From Thermomonas beijingensis (GTDB taxonomy: Bacteria > Pseudomonadota > Gammaproteobacteria > Xanthomonadales > Xanthomonadaceae), in the NCBI RefSeq assembly GCF_020034655.1, contig NZ_JAIQDJ010000001.1, forward strand, positions 248,001-312,000: a stretch of DNA of 64,000 nt, given 5' to 3'. Below are positions 10,883 through 20,845 of this stretch, piece by piece (positions within the stretch are counted from its first letter, which is position 1; the number at the start of each line of letters is the position of its first letter). The translations under genes and the position numbers were made by a program. A model generated the notes under the pieces. That model saw only the letters and a list, made by a program, of their open reading frames with translations, was not told where the DNA came from and ran no database searches.

Positions 10883-11269
10883 ATGAAACAGCTTCACGTT
10901 GTCGCCGCCATCTTGCGTGATGCAGATGGCCGCGTGTTACTGGCCCAACGCACCGACGCGGAACATGCGGGCTTGTGGGAATTCCCCGGTGGCAAGGTCG
11001 AGCCGGGGGAGACCCCGGAGGTGGCGCTGGTACGTGAATTGCGTGAAGAGTTGGGGATCGACGCGGTTGTCGGTAACGCGATCATCCGTGTACATATGCA
11101 GCAACCTGAAAAGCACTTGCTGCTGGATGTGCGCGAAGTCAGTTTTGTCGGTGCACCACAAGGCCTGGAGGGACAGGCACTGGCGTGGGCCGCACCGGAC
11201 ACACTACGCGACTACCCGATGCCGCCAGCGGATCTTCCTGTGGTGGACACATTGCTGCGCGGCAATTGA
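10883..11269 (+). CDS. mutT: MutT-type Nudix hydrolase (8-oxo-dGTP diphosphatase)
   Basis: Removes 8-oxo-dGTP from the nucleotide pool to prevent A:T to C:G transversions. 128 residues from the ATG at 10883 (MKQLHVVAAILRD). The full Nudix box GGKVEPGETPEVALVRELRE, continuing EELGI, lies at about residues 35-59. Position after secA is the usual one in this group and in Escherichia coli. It is convergent with coaE, with only 4 bases between the stop codons. Confidence 0.92.
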   Translation: MKQLHVVAAILRDADGRVLLAQRTDAEHAGLWEFPGGKVEPGETPEVALVRELREELGIDAVVGNAIIRVHMQQPEKHLLLDVREVSFVGAPQGLEGQALAWAAPDTLRDYPMPPADLPVVDTLLRGN

Positions 11270-11273
11270 GACC

Positions 11274-11885
11274 TCAAGCGGCGGCCAAGCGACGATATAA
11301 CTGATCGAGTGCCAAGACTTGTGCGTCCAGAACAGCTAATGCGCCATCATTGACCAGCACGTCATCGGCAATCGCCAAGCGCTCCTGGCGCGTGGCTTGC
11401 GCGGCGATCATGCGCTGCGCCAAGGCAGCATCACTACCGTCGCGCTGCTGCAGGCGCGCCAATTGCACAGTGACGGCCGCGTCCACCACCAAGATGCGAT
11501 CCAGCCACGGATAGGCACTACGACCACCACTTTCGGCAAGCAACGGGATGGACGCGATAGCATAGGTCGAACTCGCCATCTGGCAGGCATCAGCCAATGC
11601 GGTGCGTACGCGCGGATGGACAATCGCCTCCAGGGTCTTGCGCGCCGGACTCTCTGCAAACACGCGTTGTCGCATCGCCGCACGATTCAGACTGCCATCC
11701 GCGGTCAAGATGCCGCTGCCAAACGCAGCCACCACTTCGGCCAAGCCATCGCTACCTGCAGCCACAGCTTCTCGTGCAGCGGCATCAGCATCGGCGACGA
11801 CGATATCCAGTGCACGAAATCGCGCTTCGACCGTACTTTTGCCGGAGGCGACACCGCCGGTAAGGCCGATGATGTATTCGCTCAT
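11274..11885 (-). CDS. coaE: Dephospho-CoA kinase
   Basis: Last step of coenzyme A synthesis, phosphorylating the 3'-hydroxyl of dephospho-CoA. 203 residues from the ATG at 11885 (MSEYIIGLTGG). The P-loop GLTGGVASGKST lies at residues 7-18 and the CoA-kinase region VVDADAAAREAV follows. It is the downstream end of the pilB-pilC-pilD-coaE run, as in other Xanthomonadaceae and Pseudomonas. 118 bases without any recognised element separate it from pilD. Confidence 0.95.
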   Translation of the reverse strand: MSEYIIGLTGGVASGKSTVEARFRALDIVVADADAAAREAVAAGSDGLAEVVAAFGSGILTADGSLNRAAMRQRVFAESPARKTLEAIVHPRVRTALADACQMASSTYAIASIPLLAESGGRSAYPWLDRILVVDAAVTVQLARLQQRDGSDAALAQRMIAAQATRQERLAIADDVLVNDGALAVLDAQVLALDQLYRRLAAA

Positions 11886-12003
11886 GCGTGCATTATGTGG
11901 TGGATTCCATTCGCATGGCGTGCTCCTGCGGTTGTGGATGCGCTGCCGAGTCTGCACAAGCGCGGCCGCCAAGCCAGGGCACGTTCCCGCTGGGCTGCGC
12001 TTG

Positions 12004-12867
12004 CTACGCCAAGCCGGCGAGCCGCATGTACCAGCCCACTAGGTCGTGCCCCCAAAAGAAACTGATCCAGCCAGCAAGCGCCAGATACGGACCAAACGGA
12101 ATGGGAGTGGCCTTGTCGCGGCCTTTGACCGCCAGCCAGATCGAGCCGACGACGGCCCCGATGAACGACGACAGCAAGATGGTGGGCAGCACCCCTGCCA
12201 AGCCCGTCCACGCGCCCAGCGCAGCCAGCAGTTTGAAATCGCCGTGCCCCATGCCTTCCTTGCCGGTGAGCTGCTTGAATACCCAGTACACCGACCACAG
12301 GCTGAGGTAGCCCGCCATCACCCCCAGCATCGCGGATTTCTGCCCGACGTACAGGTTTTCCACGGCCGCAATCATGCCTAGCCATAACAGGGGCAAGGTC
12401 AACTGGTCAGGCAATAGTTTGGTGCGGAAGTCGATCCCGGACAGCGCAATCAGATAGCCGGTCAACAGCATGGCGCCAAAGCCCTTCCAGCCAAACCCAA
12501 ATTGCCAGACACAGGCCAGAAACAATACGCCGGTCAGCAGCTCCACCAGTGGATACTGGATCGAAATCGGAGTCTTGCAGCCCCGACATTTGCCACCTTG
12601 CAGCACCCAACTCAGCAGCGGGATATTCTCGTACCAGTGCAGCGGCTTTTTGCATTTTGGGCAGTGCGAGCCCTCCACCACGATGCCGGGTGGCGGGGGG
12701 TCGTACAGTTCGGGTTCGTCCAGGATCTCGCGGGCGTCGCGCTTCCACTGCCATTCCAGGCGTGCGGGCAGGCGCAAGATCACCACATTGAGGAAACTAC
12801 CCACCAGCAAACCAAGCCCGGCTGCGGCGGGATAGCCGAAGCCGGGGTGCGCATCAAGGAAGGCCAT
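12004..12867 (-). CDS. pilD: Type IV prepilin peptidase / N-methyltransferase
   Basis: Inner-membrane bifunctional aspartyl protease that cleaves prepilin leaders and methylates the new N-terminus. 287 residues. The cytoplasmic loop has two CxxC pairs (HCPKCKKP and KCRGCKTP, about 70-100). The catalytic aspartates are in SGIDFRTKLLPD and the GxGD motif GMGHGDFKLLAALGAW. Roughly eight hydrophobic segments are visible. It processes the two pilins encoded at 36-37 kb and probably the type II pseudopilins too. Confidence 0.95.
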   Translation of the reverse strand: MAFLDAHPGFGYPAAAGLGLLVGSFLNVVILRLPARLEWQWKRDAREILDEPELYDPPPPGIVVEGSHCPKCKKPLHWYENIPLLSWVLQGGKCRGCKTPISIQYPLVELLTGVLFLACVWQFGFGWKGFGAMLLTGYLIALSGIDFRTKLLPDQLTLPLLWLGMIAAVENLYVGQKSAMLGVMAGYLSLWSVYWVFKQLTGKEGMGHGDFKLLAALGAWTGLAGVLPTILLSSFIGAVVGSIWLAVKGRDKATPIPFGPYLALAGWISFFWGHDLVGWYMRLAGLA

Positions 12868-12882
12868 CGCGTCGCAAGTCCC

Positions 12883-14151
12883 TTACATCACCGTCATCGC
12901 GATCTTGAAGATCGGCAGGTACATGGCCACCACGATCGAGCCGACCAAGCCACCAATGATCACCATCACCATCGGTTCGATCAGGCTGGACAGCGCATCC
13001 ACCGTATTGCTGACCTCTTCCTCATAGAACTCGGCGACCTTGTACAGCATGGTGTCGAGTGCGCCGGCCTCTTCGCCGATCGCGGTCATCTGCACCACCA
13101 TATGCGGGAACAAGTTGACCTGTTTCATCGCGACATTGACCGGGTAACCCACCGCAACGTCGTCCTTCATCTTCATGACGGCCTGTTCATACACCATGCT
13201 GCCGGTGGCACCGGCCACACTGTCCAGCGCCTCCACCAGCGGTACACCGGCCTTGAAGGTGACCGCCAAGGTACGTGCAAAGCGGGCAATGGCCGATTCG
13301 TGCAGCACCTTGCCAATCACCGGCAACTTCAACATCATTCGATCCACGGTGTGCTGCAATTTGGCCGAGCGCTTGTAGCTGTAAATGAAGAAGCCGATAC
13401 CGCCGGCAGCGATGATGCCAATCAGCCAGAACCACTTGACGAAGATGTCTGATATGCCGAACACCAAACTTGTAAATGCAGGCAACTCAGCCCCGTAGCT
13501 GCTGAATGTTTCCTTGAAGATCGGCACCACATAGACCATCAACACCGCGCAGACCAGGATGGCAACCGCGATCACCGCAGTTGGATAAAACAGTGCTTTC
13601 TTGATCTTGCCTTTGATGCTTTCCAGATTTTCTTTGTAAGTAGCAATGGTTTCCAGCACCGTTTCCAGCACGCCGGAGGCTTCGCCGGCGCGCACCAGAT
13701 TGCGGTACAGCTCGTCGAATTGCACCGGGTATTGACTCATCGCTTCGTAGATCGACGCGCCGCCCTCGATATCACTACGCAGACTGTTGACCATTTTTTT
13801 CATGGTCGGGTTCTTGCTGCCACCACCGATGATTTCCAGTGAGTTCACGATCGGGACGCCGGATTTCATCATGGTCGCCAGCTGGCGGCTGAACACGGCG
13901 ATATCGCGTGCCGACACCTTTTTGCCAGAGCCACCAAACAATGGCTTGGACTTGGGTTTGACTACGGTGGGGTTGATGCCCTGCTTGCGCAGCTCGGCAC
14001 GCAGCAGATTGGCGGTGCGTGCCAACTGCTCGCCTTTCATTTCCTTGCCACGCTTGTCACGGCCCTGCCAGACAAATTCTTCCAACGGGTTCAAACGGCG
14101 GGCTTCGGCTTTATCCCTGGCCTTGCTGATCGCGGCTCTACGAGCGGACAT
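12883..14151 (-). CDS. pilC: Type IV pilus inner-membrane platform protein PilC
   Basis: Platform protein that couples the PilB/PilT motors to pilin insertion. 422 residues from the ATG at 14151 (MSARRAAISKARDK); AAGGGGAG lies just upstream and supports this start over one 15 bases earlier. Two T2SF domains are visible (DIAVFSRQLATMMKSGVP and ARFARTLAVTFKAGVP), each followed by hydrophobic helices, and the protein ends with the usual PMVMVIIGGLVGSIV segment. It lies 11 bases downstream of pilB. Confidence 0.95.
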   Translation of the reverse strand: MSARRAAISKARDKAEARRLNPLEEFVWQGRDKRGKEMKGEQLARTANLLRAELRKQGINPTVVKPKSKPLFGGSGKKVSARDIAVFSRQLATMMKSGVPIVNSLEIIGGGSKNPTMKKMVNSLRSDIEGGASIYEAMSQYPVQFDELYRNLVRAGEASGVLETVLETIATYKENLESIKGKIKKALFYPTAVIAVAILVCAVLMVYVVPIFKETFSSYGAELPAFTSLVFGISDIFVKWFWLIGIIAAGGIGFFIYSYKRSAKLQHTVDRMMLKLPVIGKVLHESAIARFARTLAVTFKAGVPLVEALDSVAGATGSMVYEQAVMKMKDDVAVGYPVNVAMKQVNLFPHMVVQMTAIGEEAGALDTMLYKVAEFYEEEVSNTVDALSSLIEPMVMVIIGGLVGSIVVAMYLPIFKIAMTVM

Positions 14152-14162
14152 GGGGCTCCCCT

Positions 14163-15887
14163 TCAATCCTTGGTGACGCGGTTGATCTCAATGAGGCTGG
14201 TGACCCCCTGTCTCACCTTGTCCAACGCAGAACGCCGCAAATCGCGGACGCCGCTGAGCAGGGACGCCTCGGTAATCTGTTGCACATTACCACCGGCCAG
14301 CACGATTTGCTGAATTTGCTCGGTCATCGGCATCACTTGGTAGATGCCGGCGCGACCTTTGTAGCCCTCGGTGCAGTCCTCACAGCCCACGGCCTCATAC
14401 ACGGTGATGCCTGCGTGCACTTCATCGGCGGTGAAGCCTTCCGCCAGCAGCGCATGTTCCGGCAGATGCACCGCGCGCTTGCAGTCATGCAGGCGGCGCA
14501 CCAAGCGCTGGGCAATGACCAGGCTGACCGAGCTGGTGATGTTGTACGGGGCGATGCCCATGTTCATCAGGCGGGCAATCGTCTGCGGGGCATCGTTGGT
14601 ATGCAGGGTGGAGAGCACCATGTGGCCGGTCTGCGCGGCCTTGACCGCGATTTCTGCGGTTTCCAGGTCGCGAATTTCACCCACCATGATCACGTCCGGA
14701 TCTTGGCGCAGGAAGCTACGCAGAGCGGCGGCGAAGGTCATGCCGCGCTTGACGTTCTGCTGCACCTGGTTGACGCCGGGCAGCCGAATTTCCACCGGAT
14801 CTTCCACCGTGCTGATGTTGCGCGTTTCATCGTTCAGGATTCCAAGCCCGGTGTACAGGCTGACGGTCTTGCCGGAACCGGTGGGGCCAGTGACCAGCAC
14901 CATGCCATAGGGCTTGTGGATGGCGTCCAAAAACAATTTTTGTTGCACTGGCTCGTAGCCCAGCTTGTCGATGCCCATCTTGGCGGCGCTGCCGTCAAGG
15001 ATACGCAGCACGATCTTCTCGCCAAACAGCGTCGGCAGGGTGCTGACGCGGAAGTCGATTTGCTTGGTCTTGCTGAGATTGAGCTTGATGCGACCGTCCT
15101 GCGGAACACGCTTCTCGGCAATGTCCAGTTGCGACATCACCTTCAGCCGGGCGGCGATGCGCGCATGCAGCTTCACCGGCACTTTCTTTGCAGTCTTCAG
15201 GATGCCATCGATGCGAAAACGCACCCGATATTCGGTTTCATAGGGCTCAAAATGGATGTCCGAGGCCCCTTTGCGAATCGCGTCCACGAGCGCTTTGTTG
15301 ATGAATTTGACGGTTGGGGTGTCCTCGCCACTGGCATCGACCCCGGAGTCATTGGAAAAATCATCATCCCCCCCGCTGACCTCCAGTCCTTCCAGACCGT
15401 CGGCATCGTCCATGTCGGCAGCCAGCGCTTCGGCGGCTTCCAACCAAAGATCCAGGCAGCGCTTGATGCGGTCGGCATCCACCAAAATAGGCTCTACTGC
15501 CAGATTGGTATGGAACTTGAGTTCTTCCAGCGCCTGATTGTTGGTCGGGTCTGAGGTGCCCACGAACAGCCGATTGCCGCGCTTGTACAGCGGCAATACC
15601 TGATGCTTGCGCAGTAGATCTTCCTTGACCAACGTAATTGCGGACTGGGCCGGATCCAGTGCCAGTGCATCGACGATCGGCATGCCGAACTCCACCGAAT
15701 TGGCTGCCGCCAACGCTGCCGGCGAGGCCAGCCGGTGCTGTACCAGATACGCTGCCAGTGGCGACTTCTCGGCAGTGGCGGCGTCCATTGCCTTGCGCGC
15801 CACCGCCTCATCCAGCGCGCCGTCCATGACCAAGCGCCGGGCGATGCCGGTGATACCCATCAGATTGGCGGCGGTGGCAGTGCTCAT
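14163..15887 (-). CDS. pilB: Type IV pilus assembly ATPase PilB
   Basis: Hexameric cytoplasmic ATPase that drives pilus extension. 574 residues from the ATG at 15887 (MSTATAANLMGITG), preceded by GGGGAG. The T2SSE N-terminal domain (about 20-160) is followed by Walker A GPTGSGKTVSLYTGL, the His box QTGHMVLSTLHTN and Walker B GEIRDLETAEIA. A zinc-binding cysteine cluster (LHDCKRA ... CEDC) lies near residue 500. In relatives it sits next to the pilins; here a 20-kb same-strand glycan island separates them. Confidence 0.96.
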   Translation of the reverse strand: MSTATAANLMGITGIARRLVMDGALDEAVARKAMDAATAEKSPLAAYLVQHRLASPAALAAANSVEFGMPIVDALALDPAQSAITLVKEDLLRKHQVLPLYKRGNRLFVGTSDPTNNQALEELKFHTNLAVEPILVDADRIKRCLDLWLEAAEALAADMDDADGLEGLEVSGGDDDFSNDSGVDASGEDTPTVKFINKALVDAIRKGASDIHFEPYETEYRVRFRIDGILKTAKKVPVKLHARIAARLKVMSQLDIAEKRVPQDGRIKLNLSKTKQIDFRVSTLPTLFGEKIVLRILDGSAAKMGIDKLGYEPVQQKLFLDAIHKPYGMVLVTGPTGSGKTVSLYTGLGILNDETRNISTVEDPVEIRLPGVNQVQQNVKRGMTFAAALRSFLRQDPDVIMVGEIRDLETAEIAVKAAQTGHMVLSTLHTNDAPQTIARLMNMGIAPYNITSSVSLVIAQRLVRRLHDCKRAVHLPEHALLAEGFTADEVHAGITVYEAVGCEDCTEGYKGRAGIYQVMPMTEQIQQIVLAGGNVQQITEASLLSGVRDLRRSALDKVRQGVTSLIEINRVTKD

Positions 15888-15951
15888 TGGTGCGGATCTC
15901 CCCGGGAACGGATGTGACTGTATCGCAAACCTGCGCCGCCGCGAACCATCA

Positions 15952-17886
15952 TCACTTAGCTGCAAGTGGTGCAACGAGGTCAGTGCATCGGTACAAGAAG
16001 AGCTTCGAGTCCGGCTGCAGGCCAGCCGGATCCACAAGCCTCCAAGTACCAATGGGTGCTTGAGTTTGTTGATAAGGCAGAACCAAGTAGTCCGGCGGCG
16101 GCACAGCGCCGGGTTCGCAGGCAATTCGAAGATTGCGGGGACTGATTGCGCATTCCCGATGGTAGGTGCCTGCAAGTCGCGCCTGGTCACAGCCAAGGCC
16201 TTGCTCGATCAATGGGCGCAGCTTTTCGATGCGAGACCTAGCATCAATGGCAGTTTCGCGGTTGAAAATTTCGCCGGCAACTTGCCCCGGGCTGAAATAA
16301 TTGGTGCGTTGCAATACTAGCCAAGGCCCCATGATGGAGCCTGGGTACCAAAACACCTGAGCGTGCTCCGGGATCCTGATCCCGAATATCGAAGGATTGA
16401 AAACATTATTTTCAAACACCCGGTTGGCAAGGCCGCGGGAATCCCAGCACCAGCAGCTGAGCATGGTTAGGGGGATCAGGCAAGTCAGGAACACAATTTT
16501 CTGGCCACTTCCAGTTAAACGATTCCAAAGCAACACACAGAGCAGGGGCAATCCAAATCCTATTGCAGGGAATGCCAAAAGCAGCCGGTCAAGGGGGAAC
16601 AGGTCCAGTTGATAACCAGCATTTTCAAAGCCCGCAAGTTGTAATGAGACGTGCTCAACTGCCAGAAGCAACACTAAGCCGCCAGGCAGGGTGCCAATCA
16701 GCTTGGCAACGTTGGAGGGCAAACGGTGATCAAGTAGTGGCCAGATGGCATACAGCATCGCAAATGCGCCCCACTCCCAGGTGCCCTCTCCCCAGGCAAA
16801 GATTGCAGCAAGCAGCAGTAGCAAAGTGCGGGAGAAATTATTGGTGTGAATGCCGTAAAAACACAGCGCGCCGATAGCGGCGATACCAAGCCAATGAGCT
16901 AGCCAATGAACACGCCACAGTTGGAGTGCGGAGGGGAGGGCAAGGTGAAGCGAATCCACCAACAGGGCTGTAACCGCAATGCCAAGCACTAACCCGAAGA
17001 GAGCGGCACGACACCAGCGCGCAAAGTCCAGCGGCAGGATTCGTTGTGCGATGGTTAGTAAAAAAATATCAAATAAGAGATTGTTGAAGTCGGCCAGGCT
17101 CCACTTCGACAAAAATAGCTGAGGGGTTGCGTCGTATAAGTTGTAAAGCCAAGTTGGGTCGATGCGGACATACAAATCAGGAAATGGTTTGACTCCGAGA
17201 TAAGCAAGAAACAAAACCGGAATACCTAGCCAGCAGGCGTGTAGCCAGCGTCTATCCTGCATCACCAGCCAGGGCCAAATGATCAGGCTGGCAGCCAGCA
17301 TCTGTAGCGGATGCAGAATGCATGCAAGTGCCAAAAAAAAGAAAGCAAGCCGGGTGCGCTTGCGGGTAAAAAATGCAATGGAAACCAAGCATAGAGCTTC
17401 GGAAAATGGCCTGGGTGTAAGAAATTTTTCGCCATAACTGAATAGCTGGGTCATGCCATATACAGGTGGCAGGCAAATTGTAGCTAACCATGCCCGGTAC
17501 CGTAGATCGGGCGGCAATAACACACGGAGGCAGTACCAGCCAGCGAAGAAAAACCCCAAGAGACCAACTGCGGATCCCCAAAGAAAAAGCACTGGCGGGT
17601 TGATGCTTCCGACTGCTTCTGAAAGCAGCCAAGGAGCTATCGAGTAACGATCCTGACTGCCGTGCACGAAAAAAAGATCCTGGCCAAATATTTGCGGCCA
17701 GCGCCGCGCAAGCGCTTGTCCCAAGTACAAGATGGAATCGTGATTAATGCCGACATAACGGTGAAGCAACAACACCATCACGATGCCAAACAGACCACCT
17801 GCGATCGGTGTACGCCAGCGGCCAATGGGAGCGTGGCTGCTAGTAGACACTGAGTCGTGTCCATGCAACGCCATCCGGCTACTCAC
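15952..17886 (-). CDS. Multi-membrane protein, candidate GT-C-type glycosyltransferase (paralogue 3)
   Basis: About 644 residues with ten or more hydrophobic segments and a soluble C-terminal part. I do not recognise a named family. Right after the first helix comes NHDSILYLGQAL ... GQDLFFVHGSQ, an acidic loop in the position where GT-C enzymes carry catalytic Asp residues. The C-terminus carries IPEHAQVFW, YFSPGQVAGEIFNRETA and a final LFLYRC motif, all shared with the proteins at 17883-19805 and 34306-36261. The GTG start at 17886 overlaps the upstream stop (GTGA); ATG 17874 is an alternative. It is the last island gene before pilB. Confidence 0.6.
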   Translation of the reverse strand: MSSRMALHGHDSVSTSSHAPIGRWRTPIAGGLFGIVMVLLLHRYVGINHDSILYLGQALARRWPQIFGQDLFFVHGSQDRYSIAPWLLSEAVGSINPPVLFLWGSAVGLLGFFFAGWYCLRVLLPPDLRYRAWLATICLPPVYGMTQLFSYGEKFLTPRPFSEALCLVSIAFFTRKRTRLAFFFLALACILHPLQMLAASLIIWPWLVMQDRRWLHACWLGIPVLFLAYLGVKPFPDLYVRIDPTWLYNLYDATPQLFLSKWSLADFNNLLFDIFLLTIAQRILPLDFARWCRAALFGLVLGIAVTALLVDSLHLALPSALQLWRVHWLAHWLGIAAIGALCFYGIHTNNFSRTLLLLLAAIFAWGEGTWEWGAFAMLYAIWPLLDHRLPSNVAKLIGTLPGGLVLLLAVEHVSLQLAGFENAGYQLDLFPLDRLLLAFPAIGFGLPLLCVLLWNRLTGSGQKIVFLTCLIPLTMLSCWCWDSRGLANRVFENNVFNPSIFGIRIPEHAQVFWYPGSIMGPWLVLQRTNYFSPGQVAGEIFNRETAIDARSRIEKLRPLIEQGLGCDQARLAGTYHRECAISPRNLRIACEPGAVPPPDYLVLPYQQTQAPIGTWRLVDPAGLQPDSKLFLYRCTDLVAPLAAK

Positions 17887-19805
17887 CGGCGAACCGGCGG
17901 GCTGCTACTACCGCCTCTAAAATTGAGAATATCGTCGCAACGGTAGAGACGAAAGGTAATTGCAGGAGTCTTTGATACCGGATCAGGGATCGCCCACTGC
18001 CCAACGTATGGCTGTGGCTGTGGATAAGACAGCACCATGTAATCAGGGCGCTTGCCTCCATTTAGAGAGCACGCTTGTTTCATGCTGCGATCGCTGATAT
18101 GGCAACGTACACGTTCAGTGACATTCAGTTTTTCATCTTGACACCCAAGACTCTCACGCATCAGTGGCATCATTCTGTTTTCACGCTGCAGACCGTCTTC
18201 AGCAGTGTCACGGCTAAACATCTGCCCGGCCAGTTGGCCTGGGCTGAAGTAGCTCGCACGATGGAGTACAAGCCATACTCCAACTAAAGATTCTGGCTCC
18301 CAATAGATTTGGGCATGTTCTGGAATCGAGGTGCCAAATATATCAGGTTGAAATGCCGCATCTTCCATGATGTGTTGTGTGCTGTCGCGAGCATCCCACA
18401 GGTACAGTGTTGCTGCCACTGCAGGCACCAGGAAACCGGCAAGCAAAAGCTTCTTTCCGATTGATCCGCATCGCTCCCATAGCAATAGCCCGAAAAGTGG
18501 TAGGCCAAATGACAATGCCGGGAAAACTAGTAAACGGCGGTCAAACGGATACAGATCGATTCGAAAATGTGCCTCTTTGAACCAATGATATTCATTGCTG
18601 GCGTGGTTATAGAACAGCAGTACAGTCGACATGCCAAAGATCCAACAGAGCAAACGGCCAAGCCGTTGGCGGGAGTCGTGTGGAGCAAACTGCCAGCCGA
18701 CGTACATTGCAGCAAGCAATAGCCAGCCCCAATCGGTCTCGCCCCAGGCCAAGAGTGCGGTGAGCGTCAGCAGCAGTGCTGAAACGGAGTCCTTTGCACG
18801 CAAATGAAATAGCAGGAGTGCACCAATGGCCGCCAATGAGAAGAAGTGTGCCAGCCAATGAACGCGCCAAAGTTGTAGGCCAATAGGCAGAACCAAGTGC
18901 AGGTGATCAACCAAGAGCAAACTGGCAAGAATGCCAATCGTGCAGCCGATCAACGATGCCAAGCACCATCCACCAAACCGGCCCCGTAACCAGTGCCACG
19001 CACTCAGCAAAACCACAACATCAAAGCCAAGATTCTTGAAGTCATTGACACTCCAGAGCGTGACGAACACTTGGCGAGAATAGGTCAGCTCCTTGAACCA
19101 GCCGGCATCTGCGCGCTGCAGCAGCCCATTGAACGGGGTTATCCCGATGTATGCCAGCGCGCTGACTGGAAATATCAACCATAGCGCATGCAGCCAGCGG
19201 CGATCCTGGCCAACAGCCCACACCCAGATGATTGCCGCACCTGCAATCGCTTGCAGCGGGTGAAATAGTCCGGCTAGCAAAAGACTGGCGGCAGCAAGTA
19301 GCCATTTTTCGCGGATGAGCCAGCCAATGCCAAGCAAACAGAATGATTCTGCTAGTGGACGGGATGTCAAGAATGGTTCGTTGTAGCTAAATATGTGGAC
19401 TACGCCATAGATAGAGGGCAAGCACAGCGCACCCAGCCAGGCCCAATAACGCTGCTGCGTCGGCAACAGAGCCTTCAATGCAAACCAGGCAGATGCCGCA
19501 AACAGTAGCATGCTGATGAATGCACCCATCAACATGACTAACGGGGGCGATGCAAAGGAAAACGCTTTACCCAAGATCCACGGCATGATGGTGTAGCTGG
19601 CCTGGCTGCCATGTGCAAAAAACAAGTCTTGCCCATAAATCTGCGGCCAACGCTGCATCAAGCCTTGACCCATATACAGAATCGAGTCGTGAAAAATGCC
19701 GGGGTAGCGGCGCAACAAGAGCATCATGGTAATGCCGAGTGCGCCGCCTGCGAGCAATTTTATTTTCGAACAAATTTCCGGTGAGTCGAGCTTGATTTCT
19801 TTCAT
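17883..19805 (-). CDS. Multi-membrane protein, candidate GT-C-type glycosyltransferase (paralogue 2)
   Basis: 640 residues, ATG at 19805. The same architecture as its downstream neighbour: one N-terminal helix, then HDSILYMGQGL ... GQDLFFAHGSQ, many further helices (YSRQVFVTLW and WRVHWLAHF are shared marks), and a soluble tail with IPEHAQIYW, YFSPGQLAGQMFSRDTA and FRLYRCDD. The pair looks like a tandem duplication that has since diverged. A 110-base gap, the longest inside the island, lies upstream, so a separate promoter is possible here. A role as polyprenyl-phosphate-sugar-dependent transferase acting in the periplasm is inference from topology and neighbours. Confidence 0.6.
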   Translation of the reverse strand: MKEIKLDSPEICSKIKLLAGGALGITMMLLLRRYPGIFHDSILYMGQGLMQRWPQIYGQDLFFAHGSQASYTIMPWILGKAFSFASPPLVMLMGAFISMLLFAASAWFALKALLPTQQRYWAWLGALCLPSIYGVVHIFSYNEPFLTSRPLAESFCLLGIGWLIREKWLLAAASLLLAGLFHPLQAIAGAAIIWVWAVGQDRRWLHALWLIFPVSALAYIGITPFNGLLQRADAGWFKELTYSRQVFVTLWSVNDFKNLGFDVVVLLSAWHWLRGRFGGWCLASLIGCTIGILASLLLVDHLHLVLPIGLQLWRVHWLAHFFSLAAIGALLLFHLRAKDSVSALLLTLTALLAWGETDWGWLLLAAMYVGWQFAPHDSRQRLGRLLCWIFGMSTVLLFYNHASNEYHWFKEAHFRIDLYPFDRRLLVFPALSFGLPLFGLLLWERCGSIGKKLLLAGFLVPAVAATLYLWDARDSTQHIMEDAAFQPDIFGTSIPEHAQIYWEPESLVGVWLVLHRASYFSPGQLAGQMFSRDTAEDGLQRENRMMPLMRESLGCQDEKLNVTERVRCHISDRSMKQACSLNGGKRPDYMVLSYPQPQPYVGQWAIPDPVSKTPAITFRLYRCDDILNFRGGSSSPPVRR

Positions 19806-19915
19806 GAAGTCAGCGCAACAATTGAAATATTTGACTGGTGGTCGCGTCCAAGAAAAGTGCGTATGCCGGCATAGATGGTCACATGGTTTTATGTTGCGTT
19901 GGCTAGGCTTTGTTC

Positions 19916-20845
19916 TTAAAAATTGATCCGCTCTGATTCTACTACTAGTGGCAGTTTTCGTACTTGGGTTTGAATGGATGCGATATATTCACCCAGCATT
20001 CCAAGAAATAGCATCTGGATAGCGCCGAATAAAAACATTCCAATTAGAATGGGTGCAGTTCCGAATTGGAACTTGTCCCAAAAAAGAAGTTTGGCAAGTA
20101 GATAGCCGAATGCTGCCAACAGGCTAACAATTGCCAACGCAAAGCCAAGCATCGCCATGAGCCGTAGGGGCAGTTTGGAGTGCTTGGTGATGCCAAGCAT
20201 GGCGATGTCGTACAACGTGTAAAAATTTTGACTGGTGACACCACGTGTGCGGCGTGGCTGCTTGAATGGCACTGTCGCAATGGGGTAGCCAATTTCACAC
20301 ACCAAGCCTCGCGTATAGGGGTAGGGGTCGGCGATGCTGCGTAATATTTCGATCACATCACGATCGAACAAGCCGGCACCAGTTGCGTTGTCGATCAGGG
20401 GGACTTCCGAGATGCGGTTGATTATCTTGTAATATATCTTGCGGACAAAAAATATCAACGAAGACTCTTCGCTTTCCGGTTTTACCGCCATTACTGTCTT
20501 GAAGCCGTCTTCCCATTTTTTGATGAACTCTGGGATCATCTCCGGCGGGTCTTGTAGATCGCCTGCAATCACCACTACGGCATCGCCGGCAGCTTGCAGC
20601 AGTGCATGATATGGAGAGCGGATATGTCCAAAATTGCGAGCATTGACAATGACTTTTAGTTTGGGGTCGCGTGCAGCGCGAGCGCGGAGTAAGGCAACAG
20701 TGCGGTCTTTTGAGCAATTATCGATACAAAGATGTTCATAGTCGTAGGGCAAAGATGCCATTACCGCTGCAATCCGGGAGCATAGATCATCGACGTTTTC
20801 TTCTTCGTTGAAGAGTGGAGTGACGATGCTGATGAGTTTGGTCAT
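19916..20845 (-). CDS. Family 2 glycosyltransferase, GtrB/dolichol-phosphate-sugar synthase type
   Basis: 309 residues. A GT-A domain begins MTKLISIVTPLFNEEENVDD and carries the metal/nucleotide motif AGDLQDPPEM (about residue 95). Two C-terminal transmembrane helices (about 230-295) follow, the layout of GtrB, ArnC and DPM1-like enzymes that transfer a sugar from a nucleotide to undecaprenyl phosphate on the cytoplasmic side. The start overlaps the GtrA-like stop (ATGA), and a GtrA/GtrB pair is the standard companion set. It is the best candidate to move the island's CDP-sugar or another sugar onto the lipid carrier; the donor cannot be read from sequence. Confidence 0.85.
   Translation of the reverse strand: MTKLISIVTPLFNEEENVDDLCSRIAAVMASLPYDYEHLCIDNCSKDRTVALLRARAARDPKLKVIVNARNFGHIRSPYHALLQAAGDAVVVIAGDLQDPPEMIPEFIKKWEDGFKTVMAVKPESEESSLIFFVRKIYYKIINRISEVPLIDNATGAGLFDRDVIEILRSIADPYPYTRGLVCEIGYPIATVPFKQPRRTRGVTSQNFYTLYDIAMLGITKHSKLPLRLMAMLGFALAIVSLLAAFGYLLAKLLFWDKFQFGTAPILIGMFLFGAIQMLFLGMLGEYIASIQTQVRKLPLVVESERINF

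Noticed and set aside
8246-10897. 883-residue open frame antisense to secA
   Set aside because: Codon-bias shadow of secA in GC-rich DNA: His/Gln-rich, no domain recognised, no ribosome binding site.
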